NCBI RefSeq assembly: GCF_014651595.1
Contig: NZ_BMXE01000007.1
Coordinates: 225,333-289,332 of the forward strand
Direction: 5' to 3'
Length of the DNA stretch: 64,000 bases
Source: Pseudovibrio japonicus
Lineage (GTDB): Bacteria; Pseudomonadota; Alphaproteobacteria; Rhizobiales; Stappiaceae
The position numbers and the translations under genes are program-made. The notes below the pieces were generated by a model. The model ran no database searches. It saw nothing but the letters and a program-made list of their open reading frames with translations, and was not told the origin of the DNA. Of the stretch, positions 34,319-43,366 are shown one piece after another (within the stretch, counting starts at the first letter, position 1; every line of letters starts with the position of its first letter).

Positions 34319-35362
34319 ATGGTGGCAATAAGAATAGACGAGCTGACCAAACAGTTCGAGGCGTTTACTGCGTTAGCGAAGCTATCATTAGAGGTTGAAC
34401 AAGAAGAGTTTGTGACGTTGCTTGGTCCTTCGGGGTGCGGAAAGACAACACTTCTCAAGCTTATTTCTGGTTTTCTTGATCCGACCGAGGGCACTATCCA
34501 CATCAATGGAAAAGATGTAACCCGCACGCCGCCTGAAGCGCGTGACACGGCCCTTTGTTTCCAATCTTACGCACTATTTCCACACTTGACCGTCAGAGAA
34601 AACCTGGAGTTTGGCCCTCGCCAAAAACGTATTTCAGCGCATGACCGTAAGGCGCGTGTGGACGACGTTGCGGAGAAACTCAGTCTGCATGCCCAGATGG
34701 ACAAGTTGCCCAATCAACTTTCCGGGGGGCAGCAACAACGTGTCTCTCTGGGAAGAGCGTTGGTCATGCGGCCGAGCGTGATCCTGTTTGATGAGCCATT
34801 GTCAAATCTGGATGCCAAACTGCGTGATCAGGTCAGAATTGAAATCCGGCGGATTCAGAAAGAATACGGGCTCACAGCGATTTATGTGACACATGATCAG
34901 AACGAAGCGCTGGCGATGTCGGACCGTGTTGTTGTGCTCAATGGTGGCCGGGTCGAGCAAATTGACACGCCTGAGGCTCTGTACCACGCCCCGAAAACGC
35001 GTTTTGTGGCTGACTTTATTGGTGATGCAAATGTTTTCTCCGGAACAGTTCAGGGAGAAGTACAGCCCGGTCTATGGCGTGTTGAAACAGCCATGGGGAC
35101 TTACGATGTGGCGACATCAACGCCACCGAAGGAAAAAGATGTCGATCTATGTTGGCGCCCCGAAAGTGCAGTGTTAGGGGACGCGGGGCATACGGGCAAA
35201 GTAATTAACCGGGCGTTTCAGGGTCATTTTACTGATCTGATGATTGAAACCAAAGGTGTGTCTTATCGTGTCCAAAGCAGAGCAACTTCTGCCCAGGAAG
35301 GCGATACGGTAAATATCTCAATTCCTCCCGAGCAGCTGATCCTTTTGGAGCGTACAGCATGA
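34319..35362 (+). CDS. ABC importer ATPase (PotA/FbpC class)
   Basis: 347 residues from the ATG at 34319, with a GTG three bases earlier also possible; AGGGGTGGG at 34302-34310 serves either. Walker A is GPSGCGKT (36-43 from the ATG), signature LSGGQQQRVSLGRAL, Walker B VILFDEPLSNLD, switch His in IYVTHDQNEALAMSDR, and a C-terminal TOBE domain. Energises import by the two permeases downstream. First gene of a seven-gene run ending with the 2H-phosphoesterase-like gene; controlled by the ROK operator just upstream. Confidence 0.93.
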   Translation: MVAIRIDELTKQFEAFTALAKLSLEVEQEEFVTLLGPSGCGKTTLLKLISGFLDPTEGTIHINGKDVTRTPPEARDTALCFQSYALFPHLTVRENLEFGPRQKRISAHDRKARVDDVAEKLSLHAQMDKLPNQLSGGQQQRVSLGRALVMRPSVILFDEPLSNLDAKLRDQVRIEIRRIQKEYGLTAIYVTHDQNEALAMSDRVVVLNGGRVEQIDTPEALYHAPKTRFVADFIGDANVFSGTVQGEVQPGLWRVETAMGTYDVATSTPPKEKDVDLCWRPESAVLGDAGHTGKVINRAFQGHFTDLMIETKGVSYRVQSRATSAQEGDTVNISIPPEQLILLERTA

Positions 35363-36213
35363 GTGCGCGTAAGTGGCTCCTGATAGCCGCGTTGCTCACA
35401 CCGGGGCTCGGTCTAATCCTGGTGCTGATCGGCACCGTAGTTTATATCGCTGTTGCTCAGTCATTCGGGTTCTATACCATAACAGGTGAGAGTGGCTTCA
35501 CCACGCAATTCTGGTCGGATATGATCGGGCGAAAGCTCTTCTCCAGATCAATCAATTATTCGATCTATGTGGGTGTGCTTAGCGCGATCTTCTCGGTCGC
35601 ATTGGCATACCCGTTGGCGCTATGGCTCAGAAAACCGTTCGCAGGCTCTATGGCCATTGGGGCTGTTCTCAAAGCGCCCTTGCTGATCCCCGGTTTGGTT
35701 GCTGCATTCCTGTTTATCAATATCATTTCCTACAATGGTATCGTCAACCAGCTCATCCAGTGGCTTGGTTTCTCTGACGCGCCCATAAGGATGCAGAACG
35801 ATTCCAACGCGATTGGTGTCCTGATCCTTCAAACCTGGAAGAACCTGCCGTTTGCTCTCCTTCTGTTGACCGGCGCAGTCCGGGGGATCTCCGATGAAGT
35901 GCTCGACGCAGCGCGAGATCTGGGAGCCGGGACTTGGGCGCGTTTCAGCAAAGTCATTGCACCGCTTACCGTCTCAGGCATGCAGGCATCTCTGGTCATC
36001 ATCTTTATCGGAGCGGTGTCGGATTTCAGTTTTCAGGTGATTGCAGGACCTACAAATCTTCAGTCCATGTCTCAGTTAATGGTGACCTTTAAAGATCGCG
36101 GAGACTGGAACTCCGCAGCAGTAGTCGGTGTCTCTCTTATGATGATCGCACTTATCGGGTCGGCGCTTATGGCCATTGGTGCAAGGTTGATGTTGCGGAG
36201 GCGCCTGACATGA
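35359..36213 (+). CDS. ABC importer permease (PotB/FbpB class)
   Basis: 284 residues with six membrane helices. The EAA loop is VLDAARDLGAGTWARFSKVI (about 181-200). N-terminal helix follows SARKWLLIAALLTPGLGL. Overlaps both neighbours by ATGA, indicating tight translational coupling. Substrate not identifiable from the permease. Confidence 0.92.
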   Translation: MSARKWLLIAALLTPGLGLILVLIGTVVYIAVAQSFGFYTITGESGFTTQFWSDMIGRKLFSRSINYSIYVGVLSAIFSVALAYPLALWLRKPFAGSMAIGAVLKAPLLIPGLVAAFLFINIISYNGIVNQLIQWLGFSDAPIRMQNDSNAIGVLILQTWKNLPFALLLLTGAVRGISDEVLDAARDLGAGTWARFSKVIAPLTVSGMQASLVIIFIGAVSDFSFQVIAGPTNLQSMSQLMVTFKDRGDWNSAAVVGVSLMMIALIGSALMAIGARLMLRRRLT

Positions 36214-37037
36214 CTATGAGTAAACTAAACAAGGTATTGATGATCTCGTTGCTCGTCATCTGTACCTTGTGGCTTGTTGTGCCTTTCACTATGGCAGTGC
36301 TTTGGTCTCTGGTGGATCCATCCCAGCCTTGGACAGCTGACAAGCTCTTGCCGCCTGCCATGTCATTTTATCGCTGGATCGATATGTGGCAGAACTCATC
36401 GCTAAAAAGTGCGTTGTTCACGTCATATGCGCTGGCGCCATCAGCCGCCGTTTTGTGCCTGCTGCTGGCAGCGCCTACCGCGTTCGCACTTGGCCGTTTT
36501 AAGTTCCCAGGTCGTGAAGTAGCCAAGACGCTTTGTCTGCTACCGCTTGTCGTACCTCCATTTATCACCTCGATTTTCTTTTCGAGCGTGCTGTTCCAGT
36601 TAGGTTTTACCGGTTGGCGGTTCGGTGCGATCCTCTTTGCGCATGCTGTATTGTTTTTGCCTTATGCAATTCGGATCTTGACGGTGAGCTTTGAACAGGT
36701 CCGTCAGGAACATATCGATGCTGCAAGGGATCTTGGGGCAAGTCACTGGGCCAGGTTCCGCGTTGCTTATTTACCTGCATTGAAGCCGGGGATTTTTGCG
36801 GCGCTCCTGATTGTATTCATCCAATCAATTGAAGAGTTCGCTATCGCATTCATCGTTGGCTCTCCGAGCATCGTAACAATCCCAACGCTGCTCTTCTCCG
36901 CACTTGGTCAAGATTTTGTGCGCCCAAATGCGGCAGTGCTTTCACTAATCCTTGTCGTCCCGAATGTGATTTTGATGCTGGTTTTGGAATGGCTTCTCAA
37001 ATCCGCTAATCCAACATTGTCATCGGGCAAAGGTTGA
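36210..37037 (+). CDS. ABC importer permease (PotC/FbpB class)
   Basis: 275 residues with six membrane helices. The EAA loop is HIDAARDLGASHWARFRVAY (about 169-188). Pairs with the preceding permease. The start overlaps the previous stop by four bases, and a second ATG six bases on is possible. Confidence 0.92.
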   Translation: MTMSKLNKVLMISLLVICTLWLVVPFTMAVLWSLVDPSQPWTADKLLPPAMSFYRWIDMWQNSSLKSALFTSYALAPSAAVLCLLLAAPTAFALGRFKFPGREVAKTLCLLPLVVPPFITSIFFSSVLFQLGFTGWRFGAILFAHAVLFLPYAIRILTVSFEQVRQEHIDAARDLGASHWARFRVAYLPALKPGIFAALLIVFIQSIEEFAIAFIVGSPSIVTIPTLLFSALGQDFVRPNAAVLSLILVVPNVILMLVLEWLLKSANPTLSSGKG

Positions 37038-37054
37038 TAGGGATAACAAAAACC

Positions 37055-38173
37055 ATGGGGGGAAAATCCTTGTTAAAGAGACTTCTACTTACAGCAGCTG
37101 CCCTGACAGTCGGCACCACCGCCGGATTTGCCAATGACCTATCTGGCATGAGTTGGGATCAAATTGTTTCTCAGGCCAAAGAAGAAGGCAAAGTGACCTG
37201 GTATGTCTGGCATCTGAAAGACGACCTTCGCCGTGCTATTCAATCCTTTGAGGAGGAATACGGGATTGATGTTGTTATTCCGGAGGGAACCGATACCGGA
37301 AACAACGAGAAACTTTTAGCTGAACGTAATCGTGAAACCGGAGACATTGATGTCTTTGCTGCATCATCCGACGCGTTTCAGACACTTGATGCATCAGCCC
37401 TGTTTTCTCCGTTGACGATGCTGCCCGAAGATGATGGCCGGGTGTCCGAGTTCGGCGGTCTTGATGGTGGTGACTATATACGGGCTTATTGGGGCAATCA
37501 GACAGGCATTGCCTATGATCCTGCACAGGTAGATGAAACCGCTCTGCCTCAAACACCGGAAGAGATTGCACAATACTGGGATGCGTATCCAAACAAATTC
37601 GGCTTCAACTATCAGAACGGTGGCTCTGGACCATCCTTCTATCAAAATGTGCTGCGCGTTATCTCAGGTAAGGACTTCTCGAATGGAGAAGTCACAGATG
37701 AAAAAGTTTCCGCATTGCAATCTGGCTTCGACTTTTTCAATGAGCATGCAGAAAACTACCTGATAACAACATCCAATTCTGACAGCATTACCAGGATTAG
37801 TGATGGCGAGCTTGCGATGGCGCCTGCTTGGGAAGATCATCTTTCAGGCCTCCAAAAACGTGGACAGGTTCGTAAAGACATCAAGTTCTACATCCCGGAA
37901 ATGGGCATGAACGGCGGTGGCAATGGTGTCGCAATTCCGCGAAATGCAGAAAACCCGGCAGCAGCTGCGGTATTTATCAATTGGCTGACGTCTCCAGAAA
38001 CACAAACTGCGTTTAACCGTGACTTCGGTACTGCACCAATGAACGAAGCCGCAGACGATAGTTTTGCACTCGTACCTGCAGCGCAACGTAAGTTCCGCGC
38101 AGAGTGGGCGGCCCAGCCATTCCAGAACAAAGTCGCTGATTTGTTCATCGACAACGTCATCTTCGAACGCTGA
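37055..38173 (+). CDS. Periplasmic solute-binding protein of the gal-linked ABC importer
   Basis: 372 residues from the ATG at 37055, which has AGGGAT about 12 bases upstream; a TTG at 37034 overlapping the permease is less likely. Signal peptide: KRLLLTAAALTVGTTAGFA-ND. The mature start MSWDQIVSQAKEEGKVTWYV places it in the PotD/FbpA/YnjB-like group that contains binders of polyamines, iron, and, in AfuA, hexose phosphates. The ligand cannot be read directly. Position before galT and galE makes a galactose-containing or phosphorylated sugar the best guess. Confidence 0.88.
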   Translation: MGGKSLLKRLLLTAAALTVGTTAGFANDLSGMSWDQIVSQAKEEGKVTWYVWHLKDDLRRAIQSFEEEYGIDVVIPEGTDTGNNEKLLAERNRETGDIDVFAASSDAFQTLDASALFSPLTMLPEDDGRVSEFGGLDGGDYIRAYWGNQTGIAYDPAQVDETALPQTPEEIAQYWDAYPNKFGFNYQNGGSGPSFYQNVLRVISGKDFSNGEVTDEKVSALQSGFDFFNEHAENYLITTSNSDSITRISDGELAMAPAWEDHLSGLQKRGQVRKDIKFYIPEMGMNGGGNGVAIPRNAENPAAAAVFINWLTSPETQTAFNRDFGTAPMNEAADDSFALVPAAQRKFRAEWAAQPFQNKVADLFIDNVIFER

Positions 38174-38192
38174 GCATTTCGTCTCTAAAGCT

Positions 38193-38228
38193 CATGGCAG
38201 ATCGATACTTACCTATCGGTCTGCCATG
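38193..38228. repeat. Intercistronic hairpin between binding-protein gene and galT
   Basis: CATGGCAGATCGATA (38193-38207) pairs with TATCGGTCTGCCATG (38214-38228), 15 pairs including one G-U, six-base loop, 20 bases after the binding-protein stop. No T-run follows. It could protect the upstream mRNA and partly separate transporter from enzyme expression. Confidence 0.65.
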
Positions 38229-38408
38229 TATCCCGATTTCAAATAAAAGCGCCCCCTGATCCGGGCTAACGATTAACGTCAATGCAACCTCCACTTTGCT
38301 GGGCGGTCGATCTCACATGGGCACGGGTGTGCGCCAGATAGCGTGACGTTGAACGAAATACAGCCGACAAGAGCCAGTCTCCAATCAAGCTATCATTGGA
38401 CCAATCCC

Positions 38409-39503
38409 ATGAATTATCACAATAAGAACGCGTCGCCCGAACTGCCGGAAAGCCATCTTGCGGGTTTTGGGAAACCGCATAGAAGATTTAATGCACTCAC
38501 CGGTGAATGGGTATTGGTCTCTCCACAGCGAGGGCAACGCCCTTGGAAAGGGGCAGTCGAGCAGCCCCCGCAATCAGAAGTTCCGAAACACGACGAAGGC
38601 TGCTACCTGTGTGCGGGAAATACCCGCATCAATGGTGTCACTAACCCCGACTATTGCGGCCCTTATGTTTTTCCCAACGATTTTCCAGCACTTCTCCCCG
38701 ATGGTGATTTAGAGAGTTTTCCGAGTGACGAGCTGCTGAGAGCAGAGGCAGTGAACGGAGAGGCCCGCGTTATCTGTTACTCCGAGCGGCATGACCTTTC
38801 GATGCCGCGCCTCTCTAAGTCCAGTATCAGACAAGTGGTTGATTGCTGGAAGACACAATATGACGAGCTGTCAAAAAAATACGAATGGGTGGCGATTTTT
38901 GAAAACAAAGGCGCTGCTATGGGGTGTTCAAATCCACACCCTCATGGACAAATCTGGGCATCCGATTCCGTTCCGACGACCGTTTCTCTCGAAGATAAGC
39001 ATCAAAAAGAATACTTGGTGAAGACTGGTCGGAACTTGCTGGACGATTACGCTCAGCGAGAACTGAAATCAGGCGAACGCGTGGTATTTTCTACCGAGCA
39101 TTGGTTATGTGTTGTACCATTTTGGGCGACTTGGCCTTTCGAAACATTGCTGTTGCCATTAACTCATACAGCCCGGCTGTCTGACCTGTCGCCAGAACAA
39201 TCTGAGGATCTTGCTGGTGCTTTGCAACGCCTGACAGTGCAATACGACAATCTGTTCGAAACTGAATTCCCCTACTCAATGGGATGGCATGGGGCACCCT
39301 GTCATCAAGAAGACACTTCTCACTGGCGTTTGCATGCACATTTTTATCCGCCACTTTTGCGGTCAGCGACAGTGAAAAAGTTCATGGTGGGATATGAGCT
39401 ATTGGCCGATGCGCAACGAGATATAACGCCAGAGATCGCTGCCGAACGATTGCGGGACCAAAGCAAAGTGCACTATCTTGAAAAGGCAGTAAAACAAAAA
39501 TGA
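38409..39503 (+). CDS. galT: Galactose-1-phosphate uridylyltransferase
   Basis: 364 residues from the ATG at 38409; a GTG at 38343 would add 22 residues. GalT exchanges UMP between UDP-glucose and galactose 1-phosphate, giving UDP-galactose and glucose 1-phosphate. Seen: HRRFNALTGEWVLVSPQR start, the C65-YL-C68 metal site, and the HPH active site (H177-P-H179 in SNPHPHGQIW), where the second His is uridylylated. The C-terminal repeat with HWRLHAHFYPP is also present. Followed by galE with a four-base overlap. No galactokinase or mutarotase gene is in this operon. Confidence 0.95.
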   Translation: MNYHNKNASPELPESHLAGFGKPHRRFNALTGEWVLVSPQRGQRPWKGAVEQPPQSEVPKHDEGCYLCAGNTRINGVTNPDYCGPYVFPNDFPALLPDGDLESFPSDELLRAEAVNGEARVICYSERHDLSMPRLSKSSIRQVVDCWKTQYDELSKKYEWVAIFENKGAAMGCSNPHPHGQIWASDSVPTTVSLEDKHQKEYLVKTGRNLLDDYAQRELKSGERVVFSTEHWLCVVPFWATWPFETLLLPLTHTARLSDLSPEQSEDLAGALQRLTVQYDNLFETEFPYSMGWHGAPCHQEDTSHWRLHAHFYPPLLRSATVKKFMVGYELLADAQRDITPEIAAERLRDQSKVHYLEKAVKQK

Positions 39504-40486
39504 GTTCAACAAAAAATATACTTGTTGTCGGTGGTGCGGGATACATTGGTTCGCATACCACCCTCGCTCTCAAAGAAGCGGGCTACACGGTTGTTGTATA
39601 CGATAACCTCTCGACCGGTCACAGAGATGCCTGCTTTGGTGATGTTTTCGTAGAAGGCGAACTGAAGGACCGGGCAAAGCTCGCCGAGGTTATGGAAAAA
39701 CATGAGATCGAGGGAGTGGTGCATTTTGCGGCACTCATCGAAGCAGGTGTATCCGTTGTTGATCCCCTGTCATTTTATCAAAACAATGTTGCCTCCACCC
39801 TTGCTCTTCTTGAAGCGATGCAAGATGCCAATGTTAAGAGGATCGTGTTTTCTTCTACGGCAGCCGTCTACGGTGACCAGACCACTAGCTCCCCGTTGTC
39901 TGAAACTCTGAGTAAAGCTCCAATCAATCCTTACGGGCACAGCAAGGCCATGGTAGAAACCATATTGGAGTCAGCTGCCACCGCTTATGGATTGCAGGCC
40001 TTTGCACTGAGATATTTTAATGCAGCGGGCGCTGATCCAGAATGTCGGACAGGCGAACGGCACGATCCGGAAACACACCTCATTCCATTGATTATCCAGA
40101 CAGCGCAGGGTGTCAGGGAGCACATTTCGGTTTTTGGAAAAGACTATGAAACACCCGATGGGACCTGTATCCGAGACTATATTCATGTCTACGATCTGGC
40201 AGAAGGGCACGTTGCTGCTTTAAACTTCCTTCAAGGGCAGAATACTGGCTGCTTTCATGCTGCTAATTTGGGGACTGGCCAAGGATATAGCGTCCTGCAG
40301 GTCATCAATGCGGTTGCGGAAATATCGAAAAAGCCTGTGAAAATTATAGAGGCTGAACGTCGTCCGGGAGATCCGGCGGTTCTCGTCGCAGATCCAAGTG
40401 TTGCAAATCAACTGCTGAACTGGCGCCCAATGCGGAGCGATCTCAAATCAATAGTTGAGGACGCGTGGAGATTTGCAAATGCTTAA
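39500..40486 (+). CDS. galE: UDP-glucose 4-epimerase
   Basis: 328 residues, an extended short-chain dehydrogenase interconverting UDP-galactose and UDP-glucose with bound NAD. NAD motif GGAGYIGS at 11-18, S119-S-T-A (FSSTAAVYG), and catalytic Y145-x3-K149 (NPYGHSKAMVE). RDYIHVYDLAEGHVAAL is a GalE hallmark. Coupled to galT upstream, and its last eight bases overlap the next gene's start. Confidence 0.96.
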   Translation: MSSTKNILVVGGAGYIGSHTTLALKEAGYTVVVYDNLSTGHRDACFGDVFVEGELKDRAKLAEVMEKHEIEGVVHFAALIEAGVSVVDPLSFYQNNVASTLALLEAMQDANVKRIVFSSTAAVYGDQTTSSPLSETLSKAPINPYGHSKAMVETILESAATAYGLQAFALRYFNAAGADPECRTGERHDPETHLIPLIIQTAQGVREHISVFGKDYETPDGTCIRDYIHVYDLAEGHVAALNFLQGQNTGCFHAANLGTGQGYSVLQVINAVAEISKKPVKIIEAERRPGDPAVLVADPSVANQLLNWRPMRSDLKSIVEDAWRFANA

Positions 40487-41240
40487 GTCGCTCGCGCGCT
40501 CGCCGTCACGCGAAAGGTCGATTGTTATTGACAATTTGACGGGAGCGAATTCGTCGGACGAGCTCCCGCCGTCAATATCTCGGCCGGGAGGAGGAGGAAA
40601 GTTCACAAGTTCTGGGGAACCGCTCAATTTTCCAGGAAACACCTTCATTTATTCTGTTAATCCGAGGACGTATTTTTACGAGGCGCTTTGTAAAATGCAG
40701 CGCGGCTTGAAGGAACTGCCGCAAGCTTCTCATTTTACCTTTTTGCCTGAGCCAAGTTTTCATATGACGCAGTTTTGTGGGGTCAGCGGTTCTCCGCTTG
40801 GCTCGGACGGTTGGCCAAAAGAATTTGAAAGAGGAACAGGTCTGCGGGAGATAACAGAGTGTTATCTTAGACGCTTCAAGATGTTGCAGTTACCTCAGAG
40901 GGTTTCGGTGAAACCTGTTGGACCAGATTCCCCAAACCGGATCCGCATGGAACCAGCCAGCGAAAAAGATGCGCGTGCATTACAGCAGATCCGCGACAGC
41001 CTTCAAGATTTGACGGGTATTTATAGAGCGGACATCTCGAGCTATCGATTCCACGTTACGCTGTCCTATCAGACCAAGTGGCTTGAGACTGCTGCGGCGG
41101 AGGCCTATTGGGATGCAGCAACGGATTTGTATGATACCTATCTTGACTCGGTCCGGCAGGTAGATTTCGGACCTCTGGAGTTTTGCGAGTTTGACACTAT
41201 GCACCATTTTCCTGCGTTAGCCCTGATTGATGATAGCTAG
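40479..41240 (+). CDS. 2H-phosphoesterase-like protein (DUF1868)
   Basis: 253 residues. The ATG at 40479 overlaps the galE stop and has GTGGAG eight bases upstream; a TTG at 40455 is less likely. Two H-x-T motifs, H95-M-T97 (PSFHMTQF) and H192-V-T194 (RFHVTLSY), about 97 residues apart, are the catalytic pair of the 2H phosphoesterase superfamily, whose members open cyclic phosphates or cleave 2',5'-linked nucleotides. The layout matches DUF1868. Co-translation with galT-galE suggests a phosphodiester of galactose or UDP-sugar metabolism as substrate. This is inference, and no biochemical precedent is known to me. Confidence 0.72.
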   Translation: MLKSLARSPSRERSIVIDNLTGANSSDELPPSISRPGGGGKFTSSGEPLNFPGNTFIYSVNPRTYFYEALCKMQRGLKELPQASHFTFLPEPSFHMTQFCGVSGSPLGSDGWPKEFERGTGLREITECYLRRFKMLQLPQRVSVKPVGPDSPNRIRMEPASEKDARALQQIRDSLQDLTGIYRADISSYRFHVTLSYQTKWLETAAAEAYWDAATDLYDTYLDSVRQVDFGPLEFCEFDTMHHFPALALIDDS

Positions 41241-41309
41241 AGCGATCTGCCTTCGTCTTTCTGGTTGACTGACGTAACCATTTGACGGTGAGCGCCGACC
41301 TGCATTCAT

Positions 41310-41339
41310 AATCCTGCGGACCAAAATACCCGCAGGATT
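41310..41339. terminator. Hairpin between convergent operons
   Basis: AATCCTGCGG (41310-41319) and CCGCAGGATT (41330-41339) form a perfect 10-bp stem with a ten-base loop, between the 2H-phosphoesterase-like gene and cuyA. No T-run, so termination is only likely from position. Confidence 0.5.
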
Positions 41340-41397
41340 GAGGAGAACAGCCTCCCAATGGGGGCTTACTCACCTCCTGTTTCCCCCCGTTGCTCTC

Positions 41398-42417
41398 TTA
41401 TTTTTCTTCAACCAGTTCCGGGTAGCCGAACAGGGCAGGGGCGCCGCCTGTGTGCAGGTAGACGATGTTCTGATCTTCGGTGAATGCTCCATCGCGGATC
41501 ATTCCAATCAATCCGGCCATGCTTTTACCTGTGTAAGTGGGGTCTAGCAGAATGGCGTCTTCGAAAGCGGCAAGCTCGATGGCCTCTTCCGTCGCATCGT
41601 TTAGTTGCCCGTAGCCCGGCTCTAACACCCAATCTTCACAGTTCACCAAGTCTTCGGTGACGAGAGATTCATCAAGACCCAGAAGCTGCAGCACTTTGCG
41701 GGTCTTAGTAAGAACGCGTTCTGTTTGGGCGACCTTGTCGCGGCGCACACAAAAACCGTAGACGGGAATATCAGCGCCCAAGCTAGTTAGTCCGGCAAGG
41801 ATGCCTGCATGAGTATTTGCGGAGCCGGTTGGAACCACAATGCCATCGATCTTAAGACCCGTTGCCGTAGATTGCGAAATGAGTTCTTCCATGCATTCCA
41901 CGTAGCCTAATGAACCCCACGGCGTTTTACCCACGGCACCTAGTGGGATCACATAGGGTTTGTAGCCTTCTTCTTTCAGCTCTTCGGCGCGGTCATACAT
42001 GGCTTTATCAGCGCCGTGCTCGTCTTCGCCGACAGGGTAGTAATGCAGTTTAGCGCCCATCAGCTTGTCGAGAAAAGCATTGCCGCTGGTGTTATACTCA
42101 GGCTTCCGGCCTTCAACACGGCGCTCCAGTTGCGCTTCAACATACCAGCCCAGCTTGCGGGCGGCGGCGATGGTCTGACGGACGTGGTTAGACTGCACCG
42201 CACCAGTTGTCAAAACCGCATTGCAGCCATCCGTTTCAGCTTTTCCGAAGTAATATTCCAGCTGACGAACCTTATTGCCCCCCATGGCAAGGCCCGTTGT
42301 GTCATCCCGCTTGATCCAGATGTTTGGACCATTCAGGCGTTTGCTCAGGTTCGGCATGCTTTCTAATGGAGTTGGCAAGTGACCAAGCTGTACCTTATTA
42401 AATTTCTTGGACAGCAT
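41398..42417 (-). CDS. cuyA: L-cysteate sulfo-lyase (PLP enzyme; D-cysteine desulfhydrase family)
   Basis: 339 residues from the ATG at 42417, which has GGAGG nine bases upstream; an upstream start at 42444 is less likely. A fold-type II PLP enzyme: the PLP lysine is K49 in MGGNKVRQLE, followed by the carboxylate loop S76-N77-H78 (AVQSNHVRQ) and VPTGSANTHAGILAG. The family includes D-cysteine desulfhydrase, ACC deaminase and L-cysteate sulfo-lyase (cysteate to pyruvate, ammonia and sulfite). Sequence alone does not separate them. The neighbouring TauE-type exporter and sulfolactate genes make CuyA the best call. Confidence 0.82.
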   Translation of the reverse strand: MLSKKFNKVQLGHLPTPLESMPNLSKRLNGPNIWIKRDDTTGLAMGGNKVRQLEYYFGKAETDGCNAVLTTGAVQSNHVRQTIAAARKLGWYVEAQLERRVEGRKPEYNTSGNAFLDKLMGAKLHYYPVGEDEHGADKAMYDRAEELKEEGYKPYVIPLGAVGKTPWGSLGYVECMEELISQSTATGLKIDGIVVPTGSANTHAGILAGLTSLGADIPVYGFCVRRDKVAQTERVLTKTRKVLQLLGLDESLVTEDLVNCEDWVLEPGYGQLNDATEEAIELAAFEDAILLDPTYTGKSMAGLIGMIRDGAFTEDQNIVYLHTGGAPALFGYPELVEEK

Positions 42418-42448
42418 TTCTTCGTATCCTCCGCAAATTCCCAAATAA

Positions 42449-43189
42449 TTACAAGTTGATAACCATGTTCAGGCCGCTAAAGAGCAGAACGACCAACACA
42501 ATGTTTTTGAAAAGGGTAGGGTTGATAAAGCGAGCAATATAGTCGCCGAACAAAGTACCTATAAGCGCAATGGGGATGAGAATAGCTGATGTGGTCATCG
42601 TCGTTGTATCGATGCCGATGAACGATGCTTGCAAGATAAGCGCTACGCCATAGGAGAAAGTCGAACATGTAATTACGGTTGCACGAATGGCGTTTTTGTC
42701 CAGTTCGCATTGCGCCAGATAGGCGATGACGGGAGGCCCGGGCATGGCAAGCGCGCTGGCCATTATGCCAGATACGGCTCCGACGCCCGCAAAATGCCTG
42801 CCGCGCATTGGCAGAAAGTTCGGCGTTCCTCCGCGCCGGGTTTTCAGAATCTCGAAAAGATTTTGGGCGCTGACGACAAGGATAAGAAGGGCGACAGAAA
42901 GCTTCAGTGCGTAGAGGTCAAAATTGCTGAAAATCAGAACGCCGATTGGGTAACCCACCATGCAACCAAGCATAATTTTCTTCACCAGATGGTCTGGCGC
43001 ATGTGATCTAATCTTGAGCCAATGAAAAACCGACATGGCAAAGGTCACGATGATAACGATCTGAACCGCGCTGGTTGATTGCAACAAAATGACAAAGATT
43101 GTGACGCCAACCAACCCGAAGCCGAAACCGGTTGCTGCTTGCAGGGTCGCAGCAAAAAATGTCGTCAAAATCAGGAAAGTCCATTCCAT
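42449..43189 (-). CDS. cuyZ: TauE/SafE-family probable sulfite exporter
   Basis: 246 residues from the ATG at 43189 with AGGA eight bases upstream; a TTG at 43243 would add 18 residues. About eight membrane helices with the two TauE/SafE repeats (ATLQAATGFGFGLVG near the start, GAVSGIMASALAMPGPPVIAY in the middle). Members next to cuyA, tauXY or xsc are thought to export sulfite released by desulfonation. Same strand as cuyA, 31 bases upstream, so co-transcribed. Confidence 0.85.
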   Translation of the reverse strand: MEWTFLILTTFFAATLQAATGFGFGLVGVTIFVILLQSTSAVQIVIIVTFAMSVFHWLKIRSHAPDHLVKKIMLGCMVGYPIGVLIFSNFDLYALKLSVALLILVVSAQNLFEILKTRRGGTPNFLPMRGRHFAGVGAVSGIMASALAMPGPPVIAYLAQCELDKNAIRATVITCSTFSYGVALILQASFIGIDTTTMTTSAILIPIALIGTLFGDYIARFINPTLFKNIVLVVLLFSGLNMVINL

Positions 43190-43366
43190 AAGGGGGTCCT
43201 TGAGGTCGCCTTGCAGCATCGGGAGAGACAGTGAGGGGATCAAGTCTAACCCGCAAATGAGAAGTTGAGCAGTTCGTGTCGTCTACCCTCACGAACTAAT
43301 CTGGCGTGAACAACGCTGCCTTACACGCTGACTGCAATATAACGACGGGGAGGCAAGCGCCTCTCA

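Noticed and set aside
41398..42417. 1-Aminocyclopropane-1-carboxylate deaminase as primary call
   Set aside because: Same PLP family, but the exporter and sulfolactate genes beside it favour cysteate lyase; ACC deaminase remains a weaker alternative.
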